DNA of 64,000 nt from Chrysopilus asiliformis (Eukaryota; Arthropoda; Insecta; Diptera; Rhagionidae): assembly GCA_964034945.1 (NCBI GenBank), contig OZ035964.1, forward strand, positions 2,319,607-2,383,606, read 5' to 3'. Position numbers and translations under genes: made by a program. Below are positions 40,601 through 52,600 of this stretch, one piece after another. Each line of letters starts with the position of its first letter. The stretch's first letter is position 1. The notes beneath the pieces are model-generated. The model had not been told where the DNA came from and did no database searches. It saw only the letters and a program-made list of their open reading frames with translations.

Positions 40601-43600
40601 TGTTGATACAAATAATCAAAAACATGAAGAAGCTCTCTGTTACATATTATCTATGTACCTATAACACAATTCTGAGTAAAGCTAACAAAACTTCACGTAA
40701 TAATTCAAGCCGATTTTTTTCTTCGATTGTAATTCACACGTGGTTTGCGAACTCGGAGTTTATATAGCTTGAACCTGCCTAAAATTTGGGAGCCGTTACA
40801 ACTTTTTTATATGAATGACTGCTATATTTGGCCACTATGCCGTTTTTTCCCATATATGGGGGACTGGAGCATGCGATTTTGGTGGTACGGTTCCTATATG
40901 TTTTTTTTCCGTGTATGAAAGACATATTTTATGTGTAAAAGTAACACAGATTTTATGCTAGTTTCCACATGGTATAAATGTAAATACAACAAAGTTTGAC
41001 GTACTATTAACGTAGTTATTATATGTAATGTGAACCAAAAATTTGTTCATTACACGTCTGGGTTGTGTACGTTGTACACATTGTTTTCTTCAATGTTACT
41101 GAAAATCTTGTTCACATAACACAAAATTCTGTACAACAAACCTACTTTTGTGTTGAAACAACAAACATTACACAAAAGTTGCAAGGTAAAATTGATTGTT
41201 AAGACAACACAAAATTTTGTTAAGAGCAATATAACAGAAGTTGTGTTGAGTTTACGTATTGTTTTTGTTAAGATAACATAGATTTTTCAGTAACCATCTG
41301 AAAAACGTGACAACGTAAAATTAACAAACTCAATTTTGTTAGGATAACACAAAGTTGTGTTGGACGTATATTGACACAATATATGTTAATTTTACGTAGC
41401 ATTTTCGTCAGATTGAATGAGATTTTTCTCTGGGTGTTCGCGTCAGTTGTTTCGCATCAGAACAGAACCAAATTTTCTTTTTTGAACTTAATGCAATAAT
41501 AATGCATAAACACGCTCTGTCTCGATTATCCAGCCGCATTTTTTTAAATCTGCAATCAAAATGAATCGAAACTTTTCACAAAAAACTGTCAGTCGCAACT
41601 GATAAAGTACCGTAACAGTTGCGACTGACGGAAAACTGATAGATGTGTGTCCTACTTAACAAACAAACAAATAGACAAACAGACTAACAGGCCAATAGAT
41701 AACAGACTAACAGACTGATAGACGGATAGACTGACAGACATAAAGACTGACAGGCAGGAAGACATTTTGGGCTGATTCTGGCATGACGTTTCAGTTTCAG
41801 TAATGCGTTGAGCACAACTGAGTCTCAGTGATTTCACTTTTTTCTTCAAAATTTCCGCACTAAAATGAAATTCCGCCTTCAGCTGCTCTCACGAGGCCTT
41901 TTTCAAATCATTTCTTTGTAAAAATTACTTTTAAACAGCATTCGTTTATAGAACGGAGCGTACTTTTTTCGTTCAAATTTGGGGGAGGGACGAAGGGGTA
42001 TTGCGAATTATAATTTTTTAAAAGCCTTTATTTAGCTTGTCTTCGTATTTGTCTGTCTTGCTGTTTGTTTGTGTGTTTGCCTGTCAGGGCCAAATCTTGC
42101 AATCTAATTTTGACCAAATGCCACTCATTGAGGCTAATCCGACTGAACTTTGATGTATGAAAAACTTGGTGTAAATACTTTTGCAGTATTTACTATTTGT
42201 TTAGTATTGCAAACAATTTTGCAGCGTAAAAACTACATTTAGGTATAACTAACTTGCATACCCGTCGTTGCCGGGTTAAGCTTTTTGTCTAAGTTTTAGA
42301 ATACGAAGAAAACCGGAAAGAATTTAAAAACTTTTAAATGGGTCTATGTTGGGGCTGGACCCCCGACGAACATCTATGCCAAATTTCAGGCCAATCGGTT
42401 CAGTAGTTTCGCCGCGAAAGAGTAACATAGAGGGAAATCTAAATTTCGAGATTACTTTACTCCCTCCCCTTACTCCCCCCACCACTCGCCCTCCAATACT
42501 TTTCCGTATGCCAAATGTTGGAACCAGAACTACCACAGACACTCATGCCAAATTTCAAGTCAATCGGTTCAGCCGTTTTTACGTGAAAGAGGAACAGACA
42601 AACAGACAGACAGACACCAACTCATTTTTATATACAGTAATCCCTCCAAGTGCGCGGTTTCTAACTGCGCGGTTTCGCAACTGCGCGGATAAGTTTTTAA
42701 TGCCAAAATTTCTAACTGCGCGGTAAAAACTTCGCAGCTGCGCGGTTTTTTTTAATAATTTTCGTTAAAAAAACATGTTGTTAACCCCAAAATTTCATAC
42801 AAAGTAGGGTTCACAGTGCGCGGTTTCGGTTTGTGCGCTCTTTTTGTGGAACGTATCTACCGCTACCGAGGGATTACTGTATTAGTATGATTATATTGGT
42901 GGTGAACGAAATTTGTTTGTGGCAAACATAATTTTGGTTATAGCAAGAATATTATATTTCTCTCAAACAAAATATGTTTGCACTAATTATATAATATGAT
43001 GACTACATGAAAAATGATTACTTTCCGTGCGTAATTCGTTTGTTTCATAGGAAGTTAAGTAGATTGGATTTTTTTATTAAAAAAAGAATAACATTTTTCT
43101 GTTTCTCCATATTATTGAATCATAATCTATTATATACTAGTATATTTCTTTGCAAATCATAAATTGAACTTAATTACGAGTAGCCTCTTAGAGTTGATAG
43201 AACCTCGTTACTTTCGAATTCTAAGTATAAATATATAAATTTTTTTTTTTATGGTATTTGTATTGAAATATTTTTTAATGTACAACTTTTAGCTTTTTTG
43301 CTGTAAAATCTATCATCTATCAATGCAGTAACATGTCATACGGCGTGAAGGGAACACAAATTTACAACCGATATTTTTTTTTTCAGGGGGTTATGATTGT
43401 CAAGTTTCTGTCCTCATTCTCAAAATTTTTCCTTTTAGAACAAAAATTTAAAAAAAAAAATCGGAAAACATTTTCGAGACAAATTAGATCAAGAGCAAAA
43501 AGAACAAATATTAATAAATCCATTCAATTTGAAATTTAATTTAAGTTTAAGTGACTTTCGTTGATTATTGCCCATAAAGTTTTCTTGATTTATTTAATTT

Positions 43601-46600
43601 TATTTTTTTGTTACAGAAAAAATGATAAATCAACTCAAATCAATTCAAAATTCAAATCACATCCATTGCAAATTAATTTAAAAGCTGTAGTAATTTTATT
43701 TAGTGATTATTTTATTTAGAATATATAATAATTTTATTCTTATTGTTCATAAATTCATTCAAATTTATGTTAATTAATGATAATTTTTTTTACACATTAC
43801 ATTTATATAAAATAAAATCTTTTTTAGCATACAATTTATTTAAAAATCCAACATTTATATATACGTAACATGCATTTAAATTATTTTATTTAGTGTGCAT
43901 GTAAAAATGTGTTTTTTTTTTGTATTTTGATAAATAAACAAACAAACAAACATGAAAAAATAAAAAAAAAATACTTTTATAGCTATGGAAAAATAGGAAC
44001 TAAACGAAAAGAACATTATCATATGAAATAAGTAGAAATTTACACGAAATATTTAACTGCCTTAGATAAAAACAAATATAAATAACTATTATTTAGCCCT
44101 TTTTTCTTTGGCGTTGTTAATTGAATGAAATTGCAATTTTGTTGGCTTTCACTTGTAGTCGATTCTCGGTAAAGGTTAATTTTAGCAATTTTTTTTAACA
44201 AAAAAAAAAAACAATAATTAGTAGTTTGCTGCATTAAAGTAAAAATATTTTCGAATTACTCGATTATTTTTACATTAAAATTATCAGGAATAATTCACAG
44301 TAGTTTAAGCAACACTAAAGTTATTGGAAATGCAAGGCAAATAAAACTATTTCGGCCTTAAATAGTAGAAAAGTAGAAAGACTGCTATTTTAACATTCAG
44401 TAAAATCAACACACACTTGACTTAACCCATTAATGCCCATGAGAAAATCACTAAAAAATTTTAACACAAAAACCAATTCTTTCTTATAAAACAAAATAAA
44501 ATGAGAAGAAAATTCAATTCTGTGCATATTTCTGTGGTAATGAGTTAAAGTAGCTTAAGTCAATTTTCAAGCGAAGCTAAAGTGATCTGTTTGCAAATGT
44601 AAATACAGATCAGTTTGGTTTCGCCTGAAAATCGACTTAAGCTACTTTTACTTAATACCACAGATATATGAGGCGTTAAAAGCTAGAGTGGACCAAGCCA
44701 CATAATCGAGTTTTTGAAGCTTCTCCACTTTTGTATTATTATTGACTGTAAATTTTTGGAAAAAAAAAATCTGTGGACTTTATGACTCAATGTTGAAATG
44801 TTCCTTTGTGCATCCAAACATTTTTATCTAAAAACTCACTCGCAATAGTGATTCAAACACAAAAAAAATCACGATTTCGACATGTGGATTGGTCCACTCT
44901 AGCTTTTAACGCCTCATATTCGGATCGCAATCCATGTAAAAACTGTAGGTACGAAGGTGGGAAGAAAAATTGTTATAAAACCTCAATTAAGGAAGCCCAG
45001 GCTCTTCGAGAGCTGTAGCGCCGAGGATAATGATGATATCCGATGTACTCATTCGAGTACGGCGAGCGTTAACATTCCAACTGCCACGACAGTTTAAAGC
45101 AGAGGTCATCAAAGTAACTGTCGCTCCCTTTACAATCAAAATTTGTAACCACTACACATTAAAATACATCACCGAGTCCAACTCCAAAGCACGGTTGAAA
45201 CCGCAACACACAAGCATTACAGCACACAATCAAAGGTCGATTATAGAGCTACGCTGTTAAAGCCAATCTGTGTGATGAGCCAGCCGAGCCGCTAGCTGGG
45301 GTGCGTTCCTTTATTAACCATGGTTAACCGTGGTTAACCGCGGTAAAGAGAAATGCGTTCTTAAATGCCTACGGTTAACGCTCAGTAAACTTTCCCGCCG
45401 TTCCTAAATGCCAAAATTAAGCTGTCAAAGTTACTTTTCTCAACTCTGCTCGAGAGCTGAGTTGGAGAAAGTTAACTTTAATTGTAATTAAAGAACGCGA
45501 TAAAGTTAACCGAGACGGTTACAACTGTCAATGAACTGTCAATTCGTCTCGTAGTTTCGAATGAGTTTTTTTCATTGTTTTCAATATAAAGCTTCTGTTG
45601 GTTTTCAAACACTTTCGCAGCTCCCAAAAAGATTGCTTTGATCATTTGTTGGTCCGACATATTTTTAATGTATTGTTGTGCACATCACTGCTGTCAGAGT
45701 TAACCAAATCGCGTTCTTTTAATCAGAGTTAACGTCGGTAAAATTTCAACTATGGCAATCAGCTGTTCTGACTTTGACAAACCCAACCTTTACTTTACTC
45801 GGGAATAAAGGAACGCACCCCTGAAGATGCTTGGTTTAAAGCCTTTTTCGAATATTTAGTTGTCAGTCAAAAAGGATGCAGTAAGAAAAAAAAATTGAAA
45901 CAAAATTATACCTAAATATAATTTTCTTACCATAAAATGTGTGCAACTACAAAAAATCGTTGCGGTTGCAACGAACACTTTAAAAGTTTTCATTGTTTCA
46001 CTGTACACAACAGTTAGGTGTCTGGTCTTTTTGACTGACGTGGCAGTTAGAGTGTTAATGTGTTAAACTATATTATCCAGGGTTTGTTTTTTTTTTTTTT
46101 TGTGAATTCTCAGAACACTGAAATCACTGGAAAATCATTTGGTAAAACCACCACCTCAAAACACCTCAGTTTAGAGTTTCGAATCAGGGCATCAATCGTG
46201 TAACGCGACGCAGACACGAAATTGCGTCTTTCATTAAGAAAAGCAATCGTGTATGGCGACGCCTCGTTGCATACTAGCGACGTGTCTTTTCGTTCAGCGA
46301 CACAGTTCGACTCGTCGCTCAGTGTCGTTTCGTCTGTCATATCACAATGGAGGAACCAAAGTAAATATAAGTTATTTAGAATGACATTTTAAGAATTCAA
46401 CCGATTGAACGTCCCAATTTAAGAATTCAACCCATTGAATGTTCGAACTTTTTAGTGTCGCGATACAAGATAAGAAAACCGTGCCGCGTCGATGTCGCCG
46501 TCTCAGCTCAAAGACGGAGACGCGTCGTGATACACGATTGGTGCCCAGTTTTCGATCAAATTTTGACATTTTTTTTTGATATTAAAATATTTTACTTGCT

Positions 46601-49600
46601 CAGCTTGATTTGCCAGGAGGACGTATCGAAATTCAGAAATTTACAAATATTTTATAACTTTAACATATTAACCCTAAAAGGCACGAGCAATTTTCTAGCA
46701 TGTAAAAGCACGACGTATGCCTCTCAGGCACACCCCCTTTATTTTGAAAACGGCTTGACGGATTTTGATGAAATTTATAATCTTTAGGTTCTCGGGGACG
46801 CGAAATCGATTGATCTAGGTCTCAAGTGTGTCACAATTCATTTAACGCGCATATCCTTTTTCCCATTTTTTCGGAAAAATTTACATTAGGAGGATGTGAT
46901 CACGAATCTGATGTTCAAAACTTGATATTTCGGTGCCAAGGACCTGTTAGGCCTATGTTACACACGGCAACTTTAAGCGGCGACTTTTCTTAAGTATAGG
47001 CGAGAGAAGTGAGGAGCCACAGCTTCCCTCACTTCTCTCGCCAATACTAAAGAAAAGTCGCCACTTAAAGTTGCCGTGTGTAACATAGGCCTAAGGATAA
47101 CACGAACATTCTGTCTTCAATTTTTTCGTGCCAAAAATTGACTCTGCAACCTTTTTAATAGCCGTATCATATTAACGATTACTTTTGCGATTGGGGCTAC
47201 GATTGGTCTTTTTGACCAATTAGATTCAATTCTAAACTGGCAATCGTAGCCGCAATCGTAGTCGCAATCGTAGTCGCAATCGTAGCCGCAATCGTAGCCG
47301 CAATTGTAGCCGCAATTGTAGCCAGCTGTGCTCTCATTGGTCGAAAAGGCCAATCGTAGCCTCAATCGCAAAAGTAATCGTTAGTATGTTACGGCTATAA
47401 GGTCTGATGCGAAAATTATTAATTTAAAATTTCAAACAACATATTTTACAGGTCCTTGAGACCAAAATATCGAATTTTGAACATCAGATTTGTGTTGAGC
47501 GGTTCCCAAAACCCCCTAATGTAATTTTTCCCGAAACAAAAATGGGGAAAAGGATATTTGCGTAAAATGAATCATGACACACTGGAACACTAGCTCAATC
47601 AATTTCGCGTCCCCGAAACCCTGAAGATTATAGATTTCATCAAAATCGGTCGAGCCGTTTTCAAAATAAAGGGCGTGTGCCTGACAGACACACATCGTGC
47701 TTTTACGTAATAAAACATTTGTCAGAGGTTCCTTATATGTGAAAAAGAACCAAAAAAATGTTGCAGATCTTCAGGCAAATTGCAAAATCATAGAATAGAA
47801 AAATATGTGAATAGCAAACCTCTATAAAAATATCGTGTTTGATAACGGGATATGCCTCTGAAGCATACGTCGCGTCGTGCCTTTTAGGATTTAAGTTTTA
47901 AATTTGTGTTAATCAATTAAAATTTAATTTTTTCTCAATCCCTGCTTCAAATTGCATGTATGTACTACCAAAACAAAACAAAAAAAAAACACTTTAAAAC
48001 TACGCCTAAGTGAATGCTAAACAGATACAGAAGAGAGCCAAAAGAGACCGCCATTTTATGGATGCAATAATTGAAAAATAAATTGATTGACAAGCAAAAA
48101 AAAAATAGGTCAATCTTGTCGCTTGCATTTCATTGATTTAAAAACGCCTTCGAATGGGAAAACGCTTATGGGTAAAAGAAATTTTTGTGATGGAAAACAA
48201 ATATAAAAAAAAAGGTATCCAGACAATTGCAATGGCCTTGCGGAAAATTTTAATTTTAAGTTGACATGTTGCATGTAAGTTTGAAATTTTTCTCTTTTTT
48301 CCAAGTTTTTTTGAATGATGTTTTGTTAATTATGTATTTAAATTAGAAATTTTATAAAATATTGAATGAAATCTGAAATTTGTTGTTGTTATACATATAA
48401 GTTAAAAACAATTTTTTTACTAGCTTCAAATTTTTCATAACCTAAAAATGGTGTTCTTTTATTTATTTATAAAAATTTCGTTTTCCTTTTGATTGAAAAT
48501 TGTTAGTAACATTAAATATTTATCATTTTATTTATTTCGTATGATTTATTACTAGTTCTTTTCGCACAAATACCTTTCTTTATTATGTTAAAAAAATAAA
48601 TTGTAAACGTAGAATAATTATCAATTTAAGAGTTAAAATTATTAACTAAATAAAAATCTATTCATACATGTTAATTAAACTAATCGGGATATTTAAAAAA
48701 AAAAATATCACTTAGTTGTCAATTTAAATAAATTATATCTAGTAATTAAACAAATAGTTGTTGATTAAAAACAAAACCATTGATAGAAAAAACTTAAACT
48801 AAAAAACTAAACACACAAAATTTAATAAATCGTAAATCTTTTAAACTTTTCTGTTTTTTAACCGCACAGTTTTTTATATCATTTTAGGTAAATGTTTGTT
48901 TTTTTTTATGGATACCTCCAGAAAATCGCACCGAAAATTTTTCTCTAAAATCTTAAAAGGTCAAAATTTATTTTGAAATTCTGTGACATCAGATTTGTGA
49001 TCAGCGACCCCGAAAACCGCCCAAGTAACACTTCTTAGCCTCCCAAAATCAATGGGAAAATCAATAGGGCTATTCACTCTTTATCGTAGTTGATCGTAAA
49101 CTCGTAGAATCGTAGAATCGTAAATAAAATCGTAAATAAAATCGTAGTTTTTTGACAGTTCTCCATACAAATTTTTTTACGACGAAAACTACAATCTACC
49201 ACACCCGAAGGTATGGTAAAATCGTAGTTTTTGTCGTACTTCTAATAAAGTGAGGTTAAGGCATGTTTTGTGACATGTCAACTTGGTGCCAACTCTAAAA
49301 TGGACATTGGAAAAGCAAGTAAATTAAAGTATTTATATGATTTATTATAAATTAAGAGTTAAAAAATGCTTTAAACAATTTAGGTAAAGAAAATAAATAA
49401 AAGAGTCAAAAATTTACGACAAAACCCACAACCTCTAGTAAAGCGCTGCTCACGCTTCGTTGTAATTTTCCATCGTAGATGTACAGTACAATCTACGATT
49501 TTACTATCTACGATCAAGAGTGAATTGCCCTAATGTTTTAAAACAAATTGGGGTGGAATTTTGAAAAGCCGAGGTAAAATAAGTCTTTGTTTCGGAAAAA

Positions 49601-52600
49601 TCTCCCATCGCATCTTGTTCCGTTTAAAATTCCCCCACCCCGATTTCCTGTACTTTTCTGTGATGAGTCAATCAATTGTATTTGCCTTTTATATAGGGTG
49701 ACCATTCAACCCAGTTTGGCCGGAAGAGTCCCGGAATTAAGCATGTTGTCCCGGATTTTTCAGTATAACAGTAGTGTTATAATAACGATTTTCCTCAAAT
49801 GGCGTATGTTTTTCAAAAAAAAAAAAAAATTCGCCTGCGGCTCATTTGTCTTCATTGCTGGTTTCACAATTTTCGTCGCCATTCTTAATGGATGCGACGT
49901 AATTAACCCTTAATTTATGAGGTGAAAATATGCGTAAATGATGAGGTGGGGTCCACGTTCACTACGTTCACATCACATCCGTGCTTTTAACTCGGCATGC
50001 AACACCATACTGTATGATGGTACTGAAGATTTCAGAGTCACTGTGCTGAAAACATGAGAGATACCAACGAGAGAAAAGTCAATGTGGGTCCACTAGACCC
50101 ACCTCATCAATTAAAGGTTAAGTTAATTTTCGCTTAAACTGTGTATCGCTTGATTTAAATCTTTGCGCCGCACTTTGTTTAAACATTTCTTAATCCTTTA
50201 TCCTTGGTTTTCGCCGAAATAAAGATTTTCTTGCTATACATTTTTGTTGTTGTGCCGATTCAGTCATTCCCCCTACGTCCCCCCCCCCCACCGCGCCATC
50301 TTGTCCTGGATTGACCCTAAAGAATAATGTTTTCCATAATTTTATATAGACTTTCAAAGCGGTGGAAGCTTATATTTTTGAAACTATGCAACCTAGAAAG
50401 ATGAAATTTCGAGTTTTTAAATTTTCCAGAAAAAAAAACCACATCTCGAGGTTTTTGGGGTCTCTGAATCCGATTCTGAGATTAAGAAGTCTACAAGGCC
50501 AAGTTAATGTTTTTATCAAAATATTCAATTTTAAAGAACATTTCTTTTGAAACCCCCTACAATATTGGCGGATTTTTGTACATTTTTATTGCATTTTGAA
50601 AGTATGAGGTTAGAAAACTTGTTTTCTAATCAGTTTTTTTTTGTCAATCGGTCTCTGAAAATGAGTCCATGATCGGCATCTTTACACAATTTCAGGATAA
50701 AGAGTCCCTCCAACGAATACCCTTGCAAAATTTCAAAGCAAATCAGTCTTTCAATAGAATAGCATTGCCCAATTAAATAAAACGGATTATCGGGACAAGA
50801 TGGACCTCTCACTCTCACGAAAAAAAAACCATCAGATATTTCTGTGGCAACAATTCATAAGAGCCTAAGTCGATTTTCAGATCAAGATAAAAAGATCTGT
50901 ATTTACTTTAATAGACAGAGCAATTTGGCTTAGCCTAAAAACAGACTTAAGCCCTTATGACTTGTTGCCACAGATTTATGACAAAAATCGTGCTCTGAAA
51001 GGACATCAATCGCATACCACTTAAATTATATTATTTTATATCTTTTGTTTTTTCTTAGTTTTTTTTTTTAAAATTTACTAGTCAAAATATTAGCATGTAA
51101 AATTTCTGAACGTTATCCAATTTGGTAAAAATTTATTTGGGATTTTATGAATATTAATATTGTTTTTTTTTTGTGGTAATCATGATGTATTGAAAAAGTA
51201 GTTTTTGAGCTTTGAATATTTGAAATTGACAAAAAATCTTATTAAACTCGTTTTATAAGCTATTGTATATTGAATAATGTTATAGTTATTATTATAATTT
51301 TCAAAAATTTCCCCCTTCCCCGCCAGCTAATTAGCAGTAAAATATACTTGTCTAAAGCATTTTCCGCTTTGTTTTCATTTGATAATTTTCTTTAATTTTC
51401 ATCCTGTATCCAAAATTCAATTGACGTTGCTATTTTGTGGTTTTAATAATAATTTTCTAGGTCTCAAAAGAACATTTTTGTTTTATCATTGCCATAAATG
51501 GGTCTTTTTGTTCAGAAAATTGCTGTAAAGCATTTTATCCAGCTTGAGAAAGATTTTAATTACGTTTTGAATATGGCTTCGAAGCTCCAAATGAATTTTC
51601 CGCGCTTGTTTGGTTTGTGTGTTGCTTTTTCTTTCTTTCTTTGAAATTTTTCTTTTAAAAGTCAAATAAATAAATTCGGATCAAGAAAAAAACTAAGAAA
51701 TAATTCAAACATATCTCCTAAAGCCGATTACAAGCAGAAATGGCAGCCAGCGGAGCAAAGCAAAAGTAGAAAAACCAGCGGCTAATTTTGGAAATTCTAT
51801 TTCTGCACTTGACTAACTTAAAAACTTTCTAAGGACTTTTTTCACATTTTAAGCTTGAGATCTAGCTTTTTAAAAGCTTTTATTTAGCTTGCCTTCGTAT
51901 CTGTCTGTTTGTCTGCCTGGGTCAAATCTTGCAATCTAATTTGAACCCACTTCAACTCATCCGATTGACCATGTTCAGACTGGTTGAAATAGTCCGCCTA
52001 ATTCTGACAGAAACTGGCAACATTAAGACAGAAACTGGCAACATTACCTTGCCTTACCCGGCCTTTACACGCGACTGTAAAGTTTGTCAGTAGCACAGAC
52101 TTCAAATCTCAAATTACTGACAACGAATTAAAAGACATTTAGCGAACTGGCAGTCAGTGCATTTACATGAGACTGTGTCAGCGACTGTGTCAGCTCTACA
52201 GACGCGTGTAAGGGCCGGGTTAATGTTGCTAGTTTCTGTCAGAATTAGGCGGACTATTTTAACCAATCTGAACAGGCTCATTGACTTGAAATTTTGCAAG
52301 TCCGATGACAATACAATACTTTCACTAATATTTTCGTTCTTGTAAGGGCACACCATCCTGAGCTGTGCTTCGGCATTCAAGGGTCTTCCCCTAAGCTCCG
52401 GCTGGAACTAATAAAAAAAACATAACAAAAACTATAATTGCCAATCTGGCAATTATTGAAAACCCGTATGGTGATATGGCGTTGTTCGAAATTTAATTGA
52501 ACAGCGAACAGTTGTATACATTTTTTTGGGCACTCTGTATCAGAAATAAAAGCGAGAATAAGCATAAAAATTAAATAAATATTTATTTTGCTTTTATTTC

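Larger units (their letters stand above)
39394..43031. mobile_element. foldback element split by nested insertions
   Basis: About 145 bp at 39394-39540 (with gtcatcatattataattagt and atattcttgctataacca) recurs as a reverse complement at about 42888-43031. The 3.3 kb between is filled by other elements listed separately, so the original was likely a few hundred bases. Confidence 0.75.
46668..47894. mobile_element. TTAA-flanked foldback element with two nested hairpins
   Basis: Left arm starts TTAACCCTAAAAGGCACGA; the right arm ends cgtgccttttaggatttaa. Arms of about 280 bp include aaacggcttgacggattttg and atctgatgttcaaaa-type sequence with complement on the right. Elements at 46947 and 47159 sit inside it. 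Confidence 0.8.

Noticed and set aside
40441..40767. 108-codon open frame inside the nested element at 40326.
   Set aside because: No transposase motif or other domain; the interior is full of inverted aacacaaaattttgtt words, so it is likely non-coding.
52114..52380. Cys-containing 88-codon minus-strand open frame.
   Set aside because: Lies entirely over the MITE inserted in repeat D at 51973-52273 and its flanks.
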